Below, piece after piece: positions 24,263 through 36,665 of a stretch of DNA of 64,000 nucleotides; within the stretch, counting starts at the first letter, position 1; each line of letters starts with the position of its first letter. The notes under the pieces are model-generated. The model was not told the DNA's origin, did no database searches, and was given only the letters and a program-made list of their open reading frames with translations. Source of the DNA: Sinonovacula constricta (Eukaryota; Mollusca; Bivalvia; Cardiida; Solecurtidae); NCBI GenBank assembly GCA_007844125.1, contig CM017558.1, forward strand, positions 54,537,408 through 54,601,407, in the 5' to 3' direction. The position numbers and the translations under genes are program-made.

Positions 24263-27150
24263 CCTGATCATTATTGGAAATTCATAACATATTTATCTTA
24301 CTTACGCACTAAGGCTTTAGTACCTTTCACTAAACTTTCTCCTACACAGTAAATTGTCTTAATCTTTCTCTACAGTACCAATTTTGTAATTAAGTGTGCA
24401 ATTGTGGGTGATAAAAAAAACCATTATGAAATCAAAGACATCAATTACAATACCAATTGTAATACCTATTCTATCCATGCAATTACACTATTTACTAATG
24501 TACCTTAACTTACGATCTCTCTTAAAGAATAAACTGTCTATAACAACCACGACTGTATCTATTTAAATAAGAAAATCATTGATTGAAATTTTGAAAATAA
24601 ATTCAATTATGAAACCAATAATATCAATTACACAAATCAATGACATCAACTATGAAGTAAATTGTGATTTTTAAAAACATCTTACTGTATAGTTTTTACA
24701 GTATTATTTTTACTAATTTAGCCATAAGGGCATATATGTATCATTACTAAAAAATATCTTCGTGCAAAGTCAATTGTCAAAAAGTTTTGCAGTATCATTG
24801 ATAATCAAAGTGCTGAAAAGTGCTCTATGGGCAGTTAGGTTTTTCCATGTAAGCAATTACATTGCAATAAATGATCACTTTAATGTATACCATAGTAAAG
24901 TGATGGTGCAATGAATTAGAAAACTACAAATCTTCAGCTGCAAAACAACCACCTCCTCTAAATATAGATTATAGATTCAAAGCTTATCAAAGTCACTATC
25001 ATCTGATTACAGAAAAAATTATAATAAACATACAATACTTTCCATATGATAGTATTTTAACTAAAATTAAAAACAACATTACTGCACATAAGTGCTACGT
25101 ATGTGACCAAAAACCACTAAGTTCAAAAATAATTTCCATTTATTAGATGGCTGGTAAATATACTATAATAAAGAGCTTCGAGACATTTGCTTTGATTTAT
25201 TTCATCAATGCTACACCCTTGTGATCGGAATCTAAATCCCCAAGGAAAACCTGGTGTAGAGCCACAGAAGGCAGTGACTAAGGCTGTGCCCAGAACAAAT
25301 TAATGTTAACATCTAAAGCATGCCTGATGGTCACAACATGTCCAGTCACTTTTGACATCAATCATTTGTTTCTGTTCATACACTACTTTTTCCTAGGCAT
25401 GAAGACTGACTGCGGGAAGTCTAGGTGGTGCAGCGTCAATTTATCATGCTTCTAAAATTACTCTTCCGCATTCCTCACTTCGACGCTGTAGCAAGCGACT
25501 GAGACCAAAAATCAATTTGACACCAGAGAATAAAGTGACCATTAAAATGAAGCAAGCAATAAGACATCTCACATGGGAGTCGCTGAGAATTTTAAATCTT
25601 TGCTTTAGATCTCTTGTACTAAGTCTATTAACACTTTACTGCAACAGTGATTTTTTAAAGCATTACATTAATGATAAATAAACCAATAAATATGAAATGA
25701 TTTTCTGTGGGAGTTCGTTCTCAATACAAAGGTTTCCATTACCTGATCAATTAGTACTTAGCAGACTAATAATAGAGGATACAATCAGTGTATGTATTTT
25801 AAAAATCAAATCAGTCATTTCCATTCAAAACATGTCTATCTTTTCATATCTTATAACAGTAGCTAAAAGCAGAATTATTATTCTATAGATAGAACTGTAA
25901 TTGCATCCATTTAGTTCCATCACTTTTTCCTGGAAATACTTTGTGCAATTATCAATGAGTATTTCTGGTGCTATAGACCTTGTTTCTTATTATACTCAAA
26001 TATGGCTGGTACTTATTAAAGCAATAGAACAGTTTCAATTTGACAGACAAATAAAACAGGAATTCCAGTCATTCTTTTTCTAATATTAAGAGACACTTGT
26101 CTGTAAAATATTGCTATAAATACATATTGATGATAAATATAGCACTTGCAGCATTAATCCTGTTTGTCTCCAACACATATATACTCCCTTAAGGGCCACT
26201 AAGTACTTCACTGATGCAGTCATCTGAGGACAGGTTAATCACATAACAACCAATAAAATATAATTTTAAAACATCTCAGAAATTCTGTATTACCGGTATT
26301 AGCAAACCTTAGAGCTGTACATGATTTTAGAATTTGTTTATCATTGCTATGTTTGAAATTTGATTGAGGACATAGCTCCCATGATACAATGCTGTCTGTA
26401 CAAAGCAATTCAAAACAAGAAGTATTGGTACATATGTCTGACCAAAATAATAGTGATTGTCTCCCTTGCCTGATTTAAATACAAGTAGGTGATAAGCACC
26501 ATTGAAAACCTGTCAAAATAATAATATAAAGCTATGTTGAAATTTAAATGTAAATACTGTACAAAGTATAATTAAAATTTTAAAAAAGCATGAAATGTTA
26601 GACTCAACGACACTGTCATAAGAGAATTTCACTGCCATGCAGGAGATGTCCCATGTTTGATTATTCAAAAACCAAACATTTTTTTTTACATTTCCTTGCA
26701 AGAGATTTTTTTCTTTTTCACAACTTTCACATCCTGAATTCAATAATAAATAATATTTCTAGAAATTGTAAAAAGATTTAGGTAAAGCAATGTGTCTACC
26801 TGGTTTATAATGGTTTTTAGAACTATACTATGTTGAGAAAAAAAATTGTGACATTGTGTAAAACCTGTTGGATTTTTTTGTTTGATGTGCCTAGAAACAG
26901 CTGCTGGAAATGTTTTATGCATTGTGATGTGCTTGTCAAAAATGTTGTTTTTGTAATGTGCCTGAAAACCTGCTATAAAAGTATTTTTTGTGATATGCTT
27001 TAAAACATTCTGGAAATGTTTTTGAGATGTGCTTTCAACCCTCTCAATTGTTTTAGATGTCCTGAGAGTATATACTATTATACTAGATGGGGGATGGGAT
27101 TTGCCGTCATTTTTGCCAATACTGTGTAGCGACATTTCTATCATTATAGC

Positions 27151-27364
27151 ACAGGGGTACTTATGAGGTGCCCAGGGACTGAAGCCGGCCAGTCCGTAAT
27201 ACTAACACCGACAAGTCAGGTATAATGCTGTCCCCTTAGCCCTGGGCGTTAGGAGGAAAGCCACTACTACCAAATTTAAAGTCTATGGTTTGACCCAGCC
27301 GGGGTTTGAACCAGCGACCTCCATATATGCAAGCCGATGCTCTACCACTTGAGCTATTGCACCA
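27151..27364 (-). repeat. tRNA-derived SINE, family B, good copy
   Basis: The minus strand starts at 27364 with GGTGCAATAGCTCAAGTGG, an A-box region, and has a B box (GGTTCAAACCC) at 27302-27312. The anticodon loop region resembles Ala(TGC). A non-tRNA body follows, ending with '...ctcataagtacccctgt'. The acceptor-stem ends do not pair, so this is a retroposed tRNA-like element and not a functional tRNA. A diverged second copy lies at 42455-42640. Confidence 0.75.
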
Positions 27365-27529
27365 AGTTTACATTTATATACTAGATGAATGTTTATATAC
27401 TGAAAGAAAACAAACTTCTTAAAATACTAAATTGTATAGGTCTGTATTGGCCTATTTATGATTGATAGGAGAGACAGGTTATTAACTGTGCTAGGATGAA
27501 GTCTGGAACAGGTCTGTCCATATTTCTAC

Positions 27530-27690
27530 ACCTGCTAAGCTCAAGTTGACAAGGCTTGTACAGGCAATGTAGATACAGATCAACCAGCTCAGGCAGGTAG
27601 CTGTCTGGTCCAGATTTTAACCATTGGCATTTTGAGTCTCTAGCAATAGTATCAGTTAATATGCTTCCAATTGTAAGGAGCCAACTAAGA
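27530..27690 (+). repeat. dispersed repeat D copy
   Basis: 'gatcaaccagctcaggcagg' then 'tagctgtctggtccagattt' then '...tgagtctctagcaatag', the last block shared with the copy at 59.45 kb. Open frames over this stretch are repeat sequence, not a gene. Confidence 0.5.
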
Positions 27691-27944
27691 ATACTGCTGG
27701 GTGAGTAACAAATGTGGCAGGTTACGGGTGAGAGATGATGGTATTGATCACTCCACAACATGCCTCCACACAGACTGAGGTCTGTCCAATACCAGTACAG
27801 GGGCCTATATCTAAGTTTCACATCTTCATCTAGTTTTATTGCAAGAATGCTTGTAAGTGGTTTAATAAAATATTATATGTATATGTATGTTCCTGTTGTT
27901 GTTCTTTATTATTGTTTTTAAAATTGCAGCAACATACTTATAGT

Positions 27945-28065
27945 CATGATTTATACCTAGCTATCTGGTAAAGGAAGAGTCCAGACAATTGAAGTGGAGA
28001 ACCACTAGCCCACTAACAGATCAGGTGGAAAACCTCCCCGCCCTGCATGTTTTCACCACAATGTA
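27945..28065 (-). repeat. SINE-like repeat, family C, body fragment
   Basis: 'ggaagagtccagacaattga' then 'gagaaccactagcccac' and '...aaaacctccccgcc' match the block order of family C. The head is missing. Confidence 0.45.
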
Positions 28066-28239
28066 GACATTTGTTTATATAAGTAAATCAAACAGCAATT
28101 CATTCCACTACTATCCCCTCATTTCTTAAAAAAAAGTAAAAACAGTTCATATCCCCCATCAATCGGTGCTTGTTTGAAGAAAGGGTTAAGTCAGAATTTG
28201 CATAATAACTTTGTGGTTATCATCTTGATGAAAGAAAAA

Positions 28240-28740
28240 AGAATTGTGCAATGGCAAAACGTGAGGATATGTGCTGTAGTACATGTTGGTTGGTCAGTTC
28301 AGTGGAATAACTCGCCGGTTATTGCATTTCAACATTATATTAATTACAATTGTATGAATTCTTCAGTAGATGCAGAGAAAAGAAATATAAATGAAATACT
28401 ATTCAAGGGCCATAACTCTGGGTTAAATGGTCAGATCAGAACATGCCAATGATATACACATCTCCTTTGGTATTGATGGTTCCCATAAAGTTTCATTGAA
28501 ATCCAGAAAGCTGTTGCCAAGAAATAGCACAGAAATGAATGTTACTTTGTATACGTACTGCATAACTAATCAAGGGTCAAAACTCTGTGTTGAAGAGTCC
28601 AAATGGAACATGCCGAGGATATGTGCATCCCCTTTTGGTATTCAAAGTTTCATTGAAATCCAGTCAGTAGTTGCTGACAAGAAGCGTGTTAACAAAATTC
28701 GGACATACAGAAGGGGGATAATAAGAACAACAGGTTTTTT
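28240..28740 (+). repeat. bivalve-type dispersed tandem repeat ('aagggccataactctg')
   Basis: Two clear monomers start at 28405 ('aagggccataactctgggtt') and 28572 ('aagggtcaaaactctg'), 167 bases apart. Each contains 'cagaacatgccaatgata'-like and 'aaagtttcattgaaatcc' blocks. The second ends with 'ttgctgacaagaagc' and '..ggacatacagaaggg'. A weaker monomer precedes them. I recognise this as a very common repeat in bivalve genomes, from memory. The overlapping open frames are not genes. Confidence 0.75.
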
Positions 28741-28759
28741 TACCTTATTCAAACCTGCA

Positions 28760-31255
28760 GTCTAACAATAATTACCTTTCAAAACCTCAAGTCTACAGAG
28801 AATCATATATTACCGCTAACGATTTTTAAATGAAGCCATGTTTTCAAAAGCTGTTTTTCTAATAACCATGCCGTGATCGCAACAGCATTATGTGGCAGAC
28901 TCACATTTATACCCTAACAAACAAGTCATTCATTTGGTGAAAAGGACACATATAAATCATAAAGAAAACACATTCAATGAATCACATTGAATAAACATCA
29001 AGACAACATTTGCTGAAAAGGTCACAAAAATGCTCATAATCAAACATAAAGCATACTGTCTCAAGACTCAATAACACACACAACCAGGCTGGGAGAAGGT
29101 ATCACAATATATATGAAATAAGCATTTATAAAACTTCACAGTAGAATATGTAACGTTGACCAAGTTTTATAAGCAAAGCATCATCTCCATTGTGTTCTCG
29201 CAGGTGTGTTGTTAAACCTTTGCCAATATATCTTGTTACATACACACTGAACTGTTAGTGGAAAAAAAATTAAAATGTATTTTAAATAAAGCAACAATGT
29301 AGCATGATAAAGCTTACAAGCCTTAATGTATTGGCTGTAGACGGATTTGCATTGAATTTTGACTTTTCCTTATCTGCCTTAAAACATACTGCACTTTACG
29401 TGTGAAAAATCCTGTGTGGGTAACAAAGATTAAAATGTGAAAGTTATCTGCATTTCTCTTAATTCCTTTAATGGAGAACTCTTAACATTTCAAGTGCATA
29501 AAAGCTACCCAAAGCAGCCCACAATTAAGCTCTCCCATTTCTGTTCTATTCCAGGTGCTTTAATCAACTTATCTTTAAGAATATCTATAGGAACAACAGT
29601 AATAACCTCTGTTTTATGGTGCTTTTTGTGTTTTTGTTTTTGTTGTTGCTGTTTTAATTTCATTTATTCTCCTGGGAATGTTTTTAAGAAGCTAAATAAA
29701 AAAGGTATCTACATAGTTATATGTAATGATAGTAGCTAAAATTATTACAACCAAGCTTAATGAAGAAAATACTTATTATGTTAATATTCATATAAATATA
29801 GGTTAACACTTTTAAAAAACCCAACTACTTAAGTATTTCTACTTGAATGTTCAATAAAATTCTGAAATATAAGCACATAATTGACAATCTTAGAGAAAGC
29901 ATTAATTTCACTATATGAATAGTTTTGGGGTTTTTTTTTAAGTAGCCAGGTCCCTGGGAGAATTGGGGGCTCACCTATATATTTTCACAGCAACACTCAA
30001 TCAATACTATTGACTCAATACTCTATAATCATTCACTTGAAACGACAGCTCTCAGTGCTAAATATATGTTGTTAAGAGCTGGTTTAAATTTGAATAGATC
30101 TTCAATAGTGTGAAATGTCAAATATAGGTTGTGTGTGTACCAACATTAGTAAAAGTTTTGTGAATAGGTTGAAATCAAATTACAGATTGGGACAAATGCA
30201 AACACAGAATCTAGGTCATAATTTTTACTCTTCATCCAAAACCACATGGGTTATTATTAAAGCAATGTGATCACAGTTTGTCATAGTTACATTTTAATTT
30301 TTGTTAAGAAAGCAAACCTTTGCTGAATCTAAATAAATGGAATAAAATAAAATCTATTCAAATGATTATCACAACATACTGTCCTTTAAGAGATTTATTT
30401 TGTCTTTAAGTTGTGAAAATCTATAGTGTCACAATGCTTTTAAAATATTTTTAGCATTGCCTAATATACATCTGAATTGTGCCTGCTATAAATGACATTA
30501 CCAGCTATAAACAATACATTAATTGGCTCAATTAATGATGCAATTATTTAAATACATTTGAATTGCTGACCTTGTGGTTTAATGTATAGTCCTTCCAAAA
30601 TAATACAAAAATCTCTACAGTGATACAAAGTTTTCAGTAACAAGTAAATATAGTTAACTTTTGCTACAGTGCCATAACAAAAACTTCCAAGTTTCTCTAG
30701 GCAAGCAGAAAATATTTCCTTGTTTGTCACTACAGAAAAACAAATATTAAATTCAATTTAAAATGAAATTAAATCGCTTTAAACTTCCTCCAAACAGAAG
30801 AAGGCATAGAAATTCTCACAGACACAAAAAAAAATTGCCACAATGCCATGATTCAAATCAATTGTTTGGTAACCGTCTAATTAGATTATCTCACGCTGCT
30901 CAGGCCACTTTCTTCTTTACATCGATAATTGAAACTCGTTACAACTAATTGATGGGAAAACTGTGGGTGATCATTTCTTTGCCATAAATTTCAACCCACA
31001 TAGAGACAGCTGAAGTCTTGACCTCCCTGATGGTGCAGATTCATGCAATAACTGAAAGGTAAGAGGATCTATAAAACCTAAACATGCTAAATTTGTTTTA
31101 TAATCAATTGATATCTAAAATAATTAATTTTGCTAAAAGAAAAAACAACCAAATGTACAGGTAGCAACACATATTTCAAGAGATTGCTACAAAAATTGCA
31201 CATTCTAATCAGACAGCTCCTAGTCAGAACTGCTGATTTGATATTACGTTATATA
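28760..31255. other. stretch without a recognised gene
   Basis: AT-rich DNA with a GT/T-rich patch at about 29620-29660. A zinc-finger-like half motif around 29155-29245 was considered and rejected. Nothing else recognised. Confidence 0.5.
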
Positions 31256-31975
31256 CCTAAGCCTTGATCTGGATCTATGCTATTTGCTTTAGCCTTGATC
31301 TGGATCTATGCTATGTTTAAGCCTTGATCTGGATCTATCCTATTTGCCTAAGCCTTGATCCTGATCTATGCTATTTGCCTAAGCCTTGATCTGGATCTAT
31401 GCTATTTGCCTAAGCCTTGATCTTGATCTATGCTATTTGCATAAGCCTTGATCTTGATCTGTGCTATTTGCCTAAGCCTGAGATGGATCTATGCTATTTG
31501 CATAAGCCTTGATCTTGATCTATGCTATTTGCATAAGCCTTGATCTTGATCTATGCTATTTGCCTAAGCCTTGATCTGGATCTATGCTATTTGCCTAAGC
31601 CTTGATCTGGATCTATCCTATTTGCCTAAGCCTTGATCCTGATCTATGCTATTTGCCTAAGCCTTGATCTGGATCTATGCTATTTGCCTAAGCCTTGAAC
31701 TTGATCTATGCTATTTGCATAAGCCTTGATCTTGATCTATGCTATTTGCCTAAGCCTGAGATGGATCTATGCTATTTGCATAAGCCTTGATCTTGATCTA
31801 TGCTATTTGCATAAGCCTTGATCTTGATCTATGCTATTTGCCTAAGTCTTGATCTTGATCTATGCTATTTGCCTAAGCCTTGATCTTGATCTATGCTATT
31901 TGCCTAAGCCTTGAACTGGATCTATGCTATTTGCATAAGCCTGAGATGGATCTATGCTATTTACCTAAGCATGAT
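31256..31975 (+). repeat. 31-bp tandem array derived from dispersed repeat D, about 23 copies
   Basis: The unit reads 'aagccttgatctggatctat' then 'gctatttgcct'. Variants change 'ctgg' to 'cttg' or 'cctg', and some units shorten to a 'cctgagatggatc' form. The core 'ggatctatgctatttgc' corresponds to 'ggatctgcactatttgc' of repeat D, which is scattered elsewhere in the window in the same orientation. The array is bordered on its left by a repeat D-like 'cagacagctcctagtcag' at about 31210. Confidence 0.95.
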
Positions 31976-34900
31976 CTAGTTGCATGAGGGTGGAAGTCAA
32001 AAGAACTAAATAGGGACTGACTGACAAAGCAGTAATAGCTATAATAACTAGTAACTGTATTACAATACTCCGCACTTCAGGAAGCATACAAAAGTGTGGA
32101 TCAATATTGGGCAGCTCTAAGCATTTAATGGAGCATTTTGTATAACTGCAGCTGCACAATATGCACTATACCAATTTATGCTCAACAGGTCAACAGTTAA
32201 TAAATATTCAAAGTGCTTACATTTCATAAAAAGCCAATAGAAGCATCAACTGTAAAAAAATTCCACATTTTCAATGTTATGGGATAAAGTATATAGCTAC
32301 AAGTTGAAAACACAACAGGTACAGTGAAATAAATTGGCAGTTCGGCAAGTAGGAGGCTGCTTTCATAGTTGTTTTTATTAAATTGTTTGCATGTTTGTTT
32401 AGTTAGCTGAAAAGTCCCAGAGCCAAACTGAAAATTTTATATTTTTAACTGTAACAGCATGGCATTCACTATATTTTACCCAACCAAGTGACACCAGACC
32501 TATCATCAAACTACCAATTTAGTTAACATGAATGGTGTCGAGCGTAATCAGACCAGACAGCTCCTAATGATCAAGAGCTGCAGTTTTTGCTGAGGTTTTT
32601 TATTAGTTTATATATACTGAATCTACCAATATATCTTTAGTAGTACATGTACTTGTATCTAGTTGTTAGCAAAAACCAAGTTTTGGCATGTAAACAATAA
32701 TTGCAATTGTGCATCCCTGTTATTTTTTCGCTGTTGATATTTTCATGAACTATAAGTTTTTTAATTTATTAAGAGATACAATTTGTACTGCAGGAATCTT
32801 TACACAAAGCTGTCAAAGTACATCTTTGAAAATGAAGAAATCTGTGACAATCTTGAAAATTGATTTCTGAAAAAAAATTAACAAAGCTTGTTTGTGCAGC
32901 AGCATCAAAAGCACATTGTAAATTTTTGAGATGATTAAAACAAAACAAAATTATTCTTAACATTGATATTACACAATGAAAACATAGTCAAAGAATACAA
33001 AGAAACCAGAAATGCAACACTGCACACAGGCAAATAAAAATTCAGAATAAATTTTACAATACTAACTTAGAATAAACTGAGATAGAATTTGTTATTGTAA
33101 AATAAATCATATTTAAAGAAACTAATGAACTATTCTTATGCATTACAGTACACATTTATGTCTTAAGTTCAGTGATGTGAAAGAAAAAACAACAACACAG
33201 AAACTTTCACTTTGCCATGTTTATTTTCTCTTTGCAAACATTGAGATCATTAAAATTCTCCCAAGAATTTTTCGACTACCTTTTGTTTTTTATTGCAGTT
33301 GAACAAATTGCTTCCATGCTAACTTCAAATAAGCCAAGATGGAATAACATAATGTAAAAAAAAAAATCAAAGAAAATAATCAAATTGTTGGCATTCAATG
33401 TGGCAGAAGGGCAGTTTGGCAATAAATACCAGAAACTAATAAAGAAGGTTTAACTCTAAGTATGCATAGGCAAACATTTTATATTAGATTACCAAGCTTA
33501 AATCAGAGCTTTCCAATCTGAATCTACATGATTTGCTGTTGCTATTAATATGTGTTGTTACATATGCTTGAAATTGTTAAACAAAGTAGTGAACATTTAG
33601 AAAGTATCATTCATTAATATAACATGTTGAAGTTTCATCTGAAACAAAGCTTTGACAAGCATTACAGAGATTTTTGGCTGGGTGCATAGCACAGTTTTAA
33701 AACCATGATTTGCTTGGCTTTGTATTTTGAAGCCTATGCTATCTTAAAACTATATAGAACAAAGTATGTGGTTAACCAAAAGGTAATAAATGGCAACACA
33801 AGGTAATAAAATAACAATATCTTGTTGTTACTTAAAGAACAGCACGCAATGGTACTACAACAACATGCTGAATCCTACATGTATATTTTTATCATTTCAA
33901 CATTCACTTTAGAATAAATAACAAAAATATTATTTAACTGCAAGACTATATATCGACTTATTTTTTATCAGCTGCAAGTCATTAAAAAGGACGAAGTCTG
34001 AACATGGGTAATGGAGCACATATATATATGCTTCATTGTCAGTATTGCCATGCTAGCCAATCAAACTTCTAGATTTCTGTATTGGCCCTGTTCTTTTTTG
34101 TATTGGCTCTGTTGCAACAGCCAATAAAAAGGTTTCATTTCTATTGTTGCCCTGGTTTAGGATATTGGCTAAGTTTTTTTTATCAAATATTAGCACTGTA
34201 AACTTGACACAAGCAAGCAGATCATGCCACCAGCACAACATTTGCAATAGTTAATTAATAACTGTCAGCATATATGTAGCAACATTCCTCTATTAATGAT
34301 GGAGACAGATGAACATTAATTATGCACTGCAGGCAGATTAGCTTGCAGACCTCCCTCACATTAACATTTTTTAGTTAAATGGATTAAAAGCTGGTGACTT
34401 GAACAAACTTTTTGTGAACCCCCAGGGTGTTTATTTGTCTGGTTACAAAACCATTATTAGGTATATTTGAAATGGAAACATTCCCAATTTGAACACAGTT
34501 ACATTTAATGGTCTTAAATTCCAAAATCCTAAATCCAAATATATCTGTAACATATAACGTTGTGTTCAGGTGAGCTAAAAAGAAACTACTCTTAAAGCCT
34601 AACTGCTTTAGCTTGCCAGTAGAAAGGAAATGTGATTATATCCATCTGCAGGGTAGACTGGTTAAAGTTTTGTTTTTCTTTTGACTGCTTTACAACCAGT
34701 TGTGACAAGAACAGCAGCTGCTATAGACTGATTTCAATTTCAATAAGATTATTGGAGACTTCAGTAAATATCTTCCCATAAAATCCCAGTTGATCAATGG
34801 AATACATAAAACCAATCATCATTTGAATAAATTACAAATATATTAAAAATTTCTATCAGAAATCACCACGTCCTGTCCAATGCTTAGTCTGACTTGTAAA

Positions 34901-36400
34901 GATTTGTTCTTTTTATAAACAAAACCTTTTAATGCAGAATGTAGAACCAAAGCATGTCAGCCAGGAAACCCTATTATTTCAAGGAAACCTTATTATTTCA
35001 AAACAGATTAAATGAGAAAAGAAAATATTATATAAGAGTTAGCACCATGGTATATGTTGAACAGAGGTGGCTAAGGCAGTAATTATAACTGATAGTTCAT
35101 CTTTCTATTAATCCTAAATGTGCTACACTTGTTGATTTAAAAAACATGTGAAATTCTTTTGTTAATTGTTCTTCATAGTCAACTAAGAGCCTGCTAGTTA
35201 TTTGCATGTATTTATTTATAGGGCTTTGGCAAACAGTGTAGATCGATATCAGTTCTGGAAGCTGATCAGGTGCTGTACTATTTGTTGGTTAGTTTCTATT
35301 AATACGAATATAAACCTTTATATGTATTACTGGTATAGGCATATATATTATATATTAGAAAAAAAGCAACTAAGAATTTAGCACAAACTTTCAACAAAAT
35401 GCAGCATAAAAATATATTATAATCTACACTTTTTGGCTTGAGGCGAACCAAGTAAAGTCAAATAGTTTGTAGCAGTAACGAAACACTTGATAAAGTAATG
35501 AATTTCTCCAGCCTTTATTCATAAAGTAGGGCAGTTTAATATACATCTGAAAGTGAATGACTCCCTAGGGTAAATACCATAGAGCTACTGCTATTCATTA
35601 GAAGGTATTTGAGTCTAGTTCAATAAGTATAATCTAATAAGCGACCCAAAACCTATTCACAGTATTCCCTCCTTTCTGACAGCTAGGTTTCTATCTTCAC
35701 GGTAGCATCGGTCAGTAGAACTACTTAAGCGGTAGTCAAAATCTGAACATAATGATTTAATGACAATGAAGCAGACCTAAGTAATTAAAAAGCAACAACT
35801 AGTACTTCTGTACCTGTAATCTGAAGTCTAAGGATAGCCTTTTTTTTGCAATCCATATTCCAGATAATGTAGACAGGTTTACAATGAAAGGACAGACACC
35901 AGGGCAGTATCAATAATTATATTTCCTGTATGTTTATCCATGTGATAAATAAAATTGTTATTTTTATTATTTTAAATGATAAGAAAAATGTTTGAAAATC
36001 TTGCAAATTGAATAAATGTAATTATCCTAGTATTCTATGTGTTTCCTAGCATTTTCACATTATAGTTACTGTATAAATACTTTCTGAAATCACAAATAGA
36101 ATTGAGGATTCTGGCTTCTGCTTTAATTTTCATTCACAATTCCATTAAGTCAACACTAATCAATAGGCATCCACAATTAAATTATAATTGAAAGATTAAA
36201 CCCAAGAAAAACTTTAAAACACTGTGATTTCTATAATATTAACTAATACTAAGGTTTGGTGCAGAAAGGTTCCTGTTGCTCATTATTGTTTTGAAATTAT
36301 TAAATGTATGTTACCACTTTTATGAAGTGGTATGAAACATGTGGATACAAAATTGCAATTCATTTTACATATGCCACGGGGTCAAAATGTTGGCCTCATT
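31976..36400. other. stretch without a recognised gene
   Basis: AT-rich DNA. A repeat D copy lies near 35225-35290. Around 34240-34420 the sequence is less biased and holds several ATTA/TAAT cores, but I cannot assign a function. No exon was recognised. Confidence 0.45.
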
Positions 36401-36404
36401 AGGC

Positions 36405-36665
36405 AAGACCCCAAGCTTCTAGCAATCTTCAATGGAATAGAAGAGTACAAGCTTGCAAGACCACAAGCTTCTCACAATCTGAAATGGTATTTAAGATTGT
36501 GGGAAGTATGCGACCAAAACCTAACCACGACCTTACTTTCCATGCAAGTGAGCGTGTTCGCATCCGCAACCATAATATTTAAGAAATGCAATCTTATTAA
36601 GATTGCGGCAAGCTTGCACAAACTTGTGACGAGCTTGTGCAAGCTAGAAGTTTGGTGTGGCTGTA
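36405..36665 (-). repeat. GC-richer element with 'gcaagcttgc' motifs, diverged reverse-oriented relative of the 62.5 kb element
   Basis: Dense in 'gcaagcttgc', 'agattgcggcaagcttgc' and 'gagcttgtgcaagct' motifs, with several CpGs in an AT-rich setting. Read on the minus strand it begins 'ccacaccaaacttctagctt', comparable with 'ccacaccaaaaccgcaagc' at the left edge of the 62.5 kb element, so the two lie in opposite orientation. The open frame across it (36332-36670) shows no recognisable protein. Confidence 0.55.

Larger units (their letters stand above)
23451..27150. other. stretch without a recognised gene
   Basis: Mostly AT-rich. Contains an (AT)n run at about 24013-24037 and a family C fragment at 24160-24262. 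The stretch 25190-25620 is less AT-rich and has more CpG (for example 'cattcctcacttcgacgctg' near 25472), but it has no long open frame and matches no family I know. Confidence 0.45.

Noticed and set aside
27293..27364. tRNA-Ala(TGC)-like sequence on the minus strand
   Set aside because: A and B boxes are good, but the two acceptor-stem ends do not pair and a repeated body follows, so it is the head of a SINE.
27456..27821. 121-codon minus-strand frame
   Set aside because: It overlaps a repeat D copy and has no recognisable motif or splice context.
28427..28765. 112-codon plus-strand frame
   Set aside because: It lies entirely inside a common bivalve-type dispersed repeat.
29155..29245. Zinc-finger-like half motif on the minus strand (GLTTHLREH)
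   Set aside because: The two cysteines are missing, stops lie close on both sides, and no second finger or splice structure is visible.
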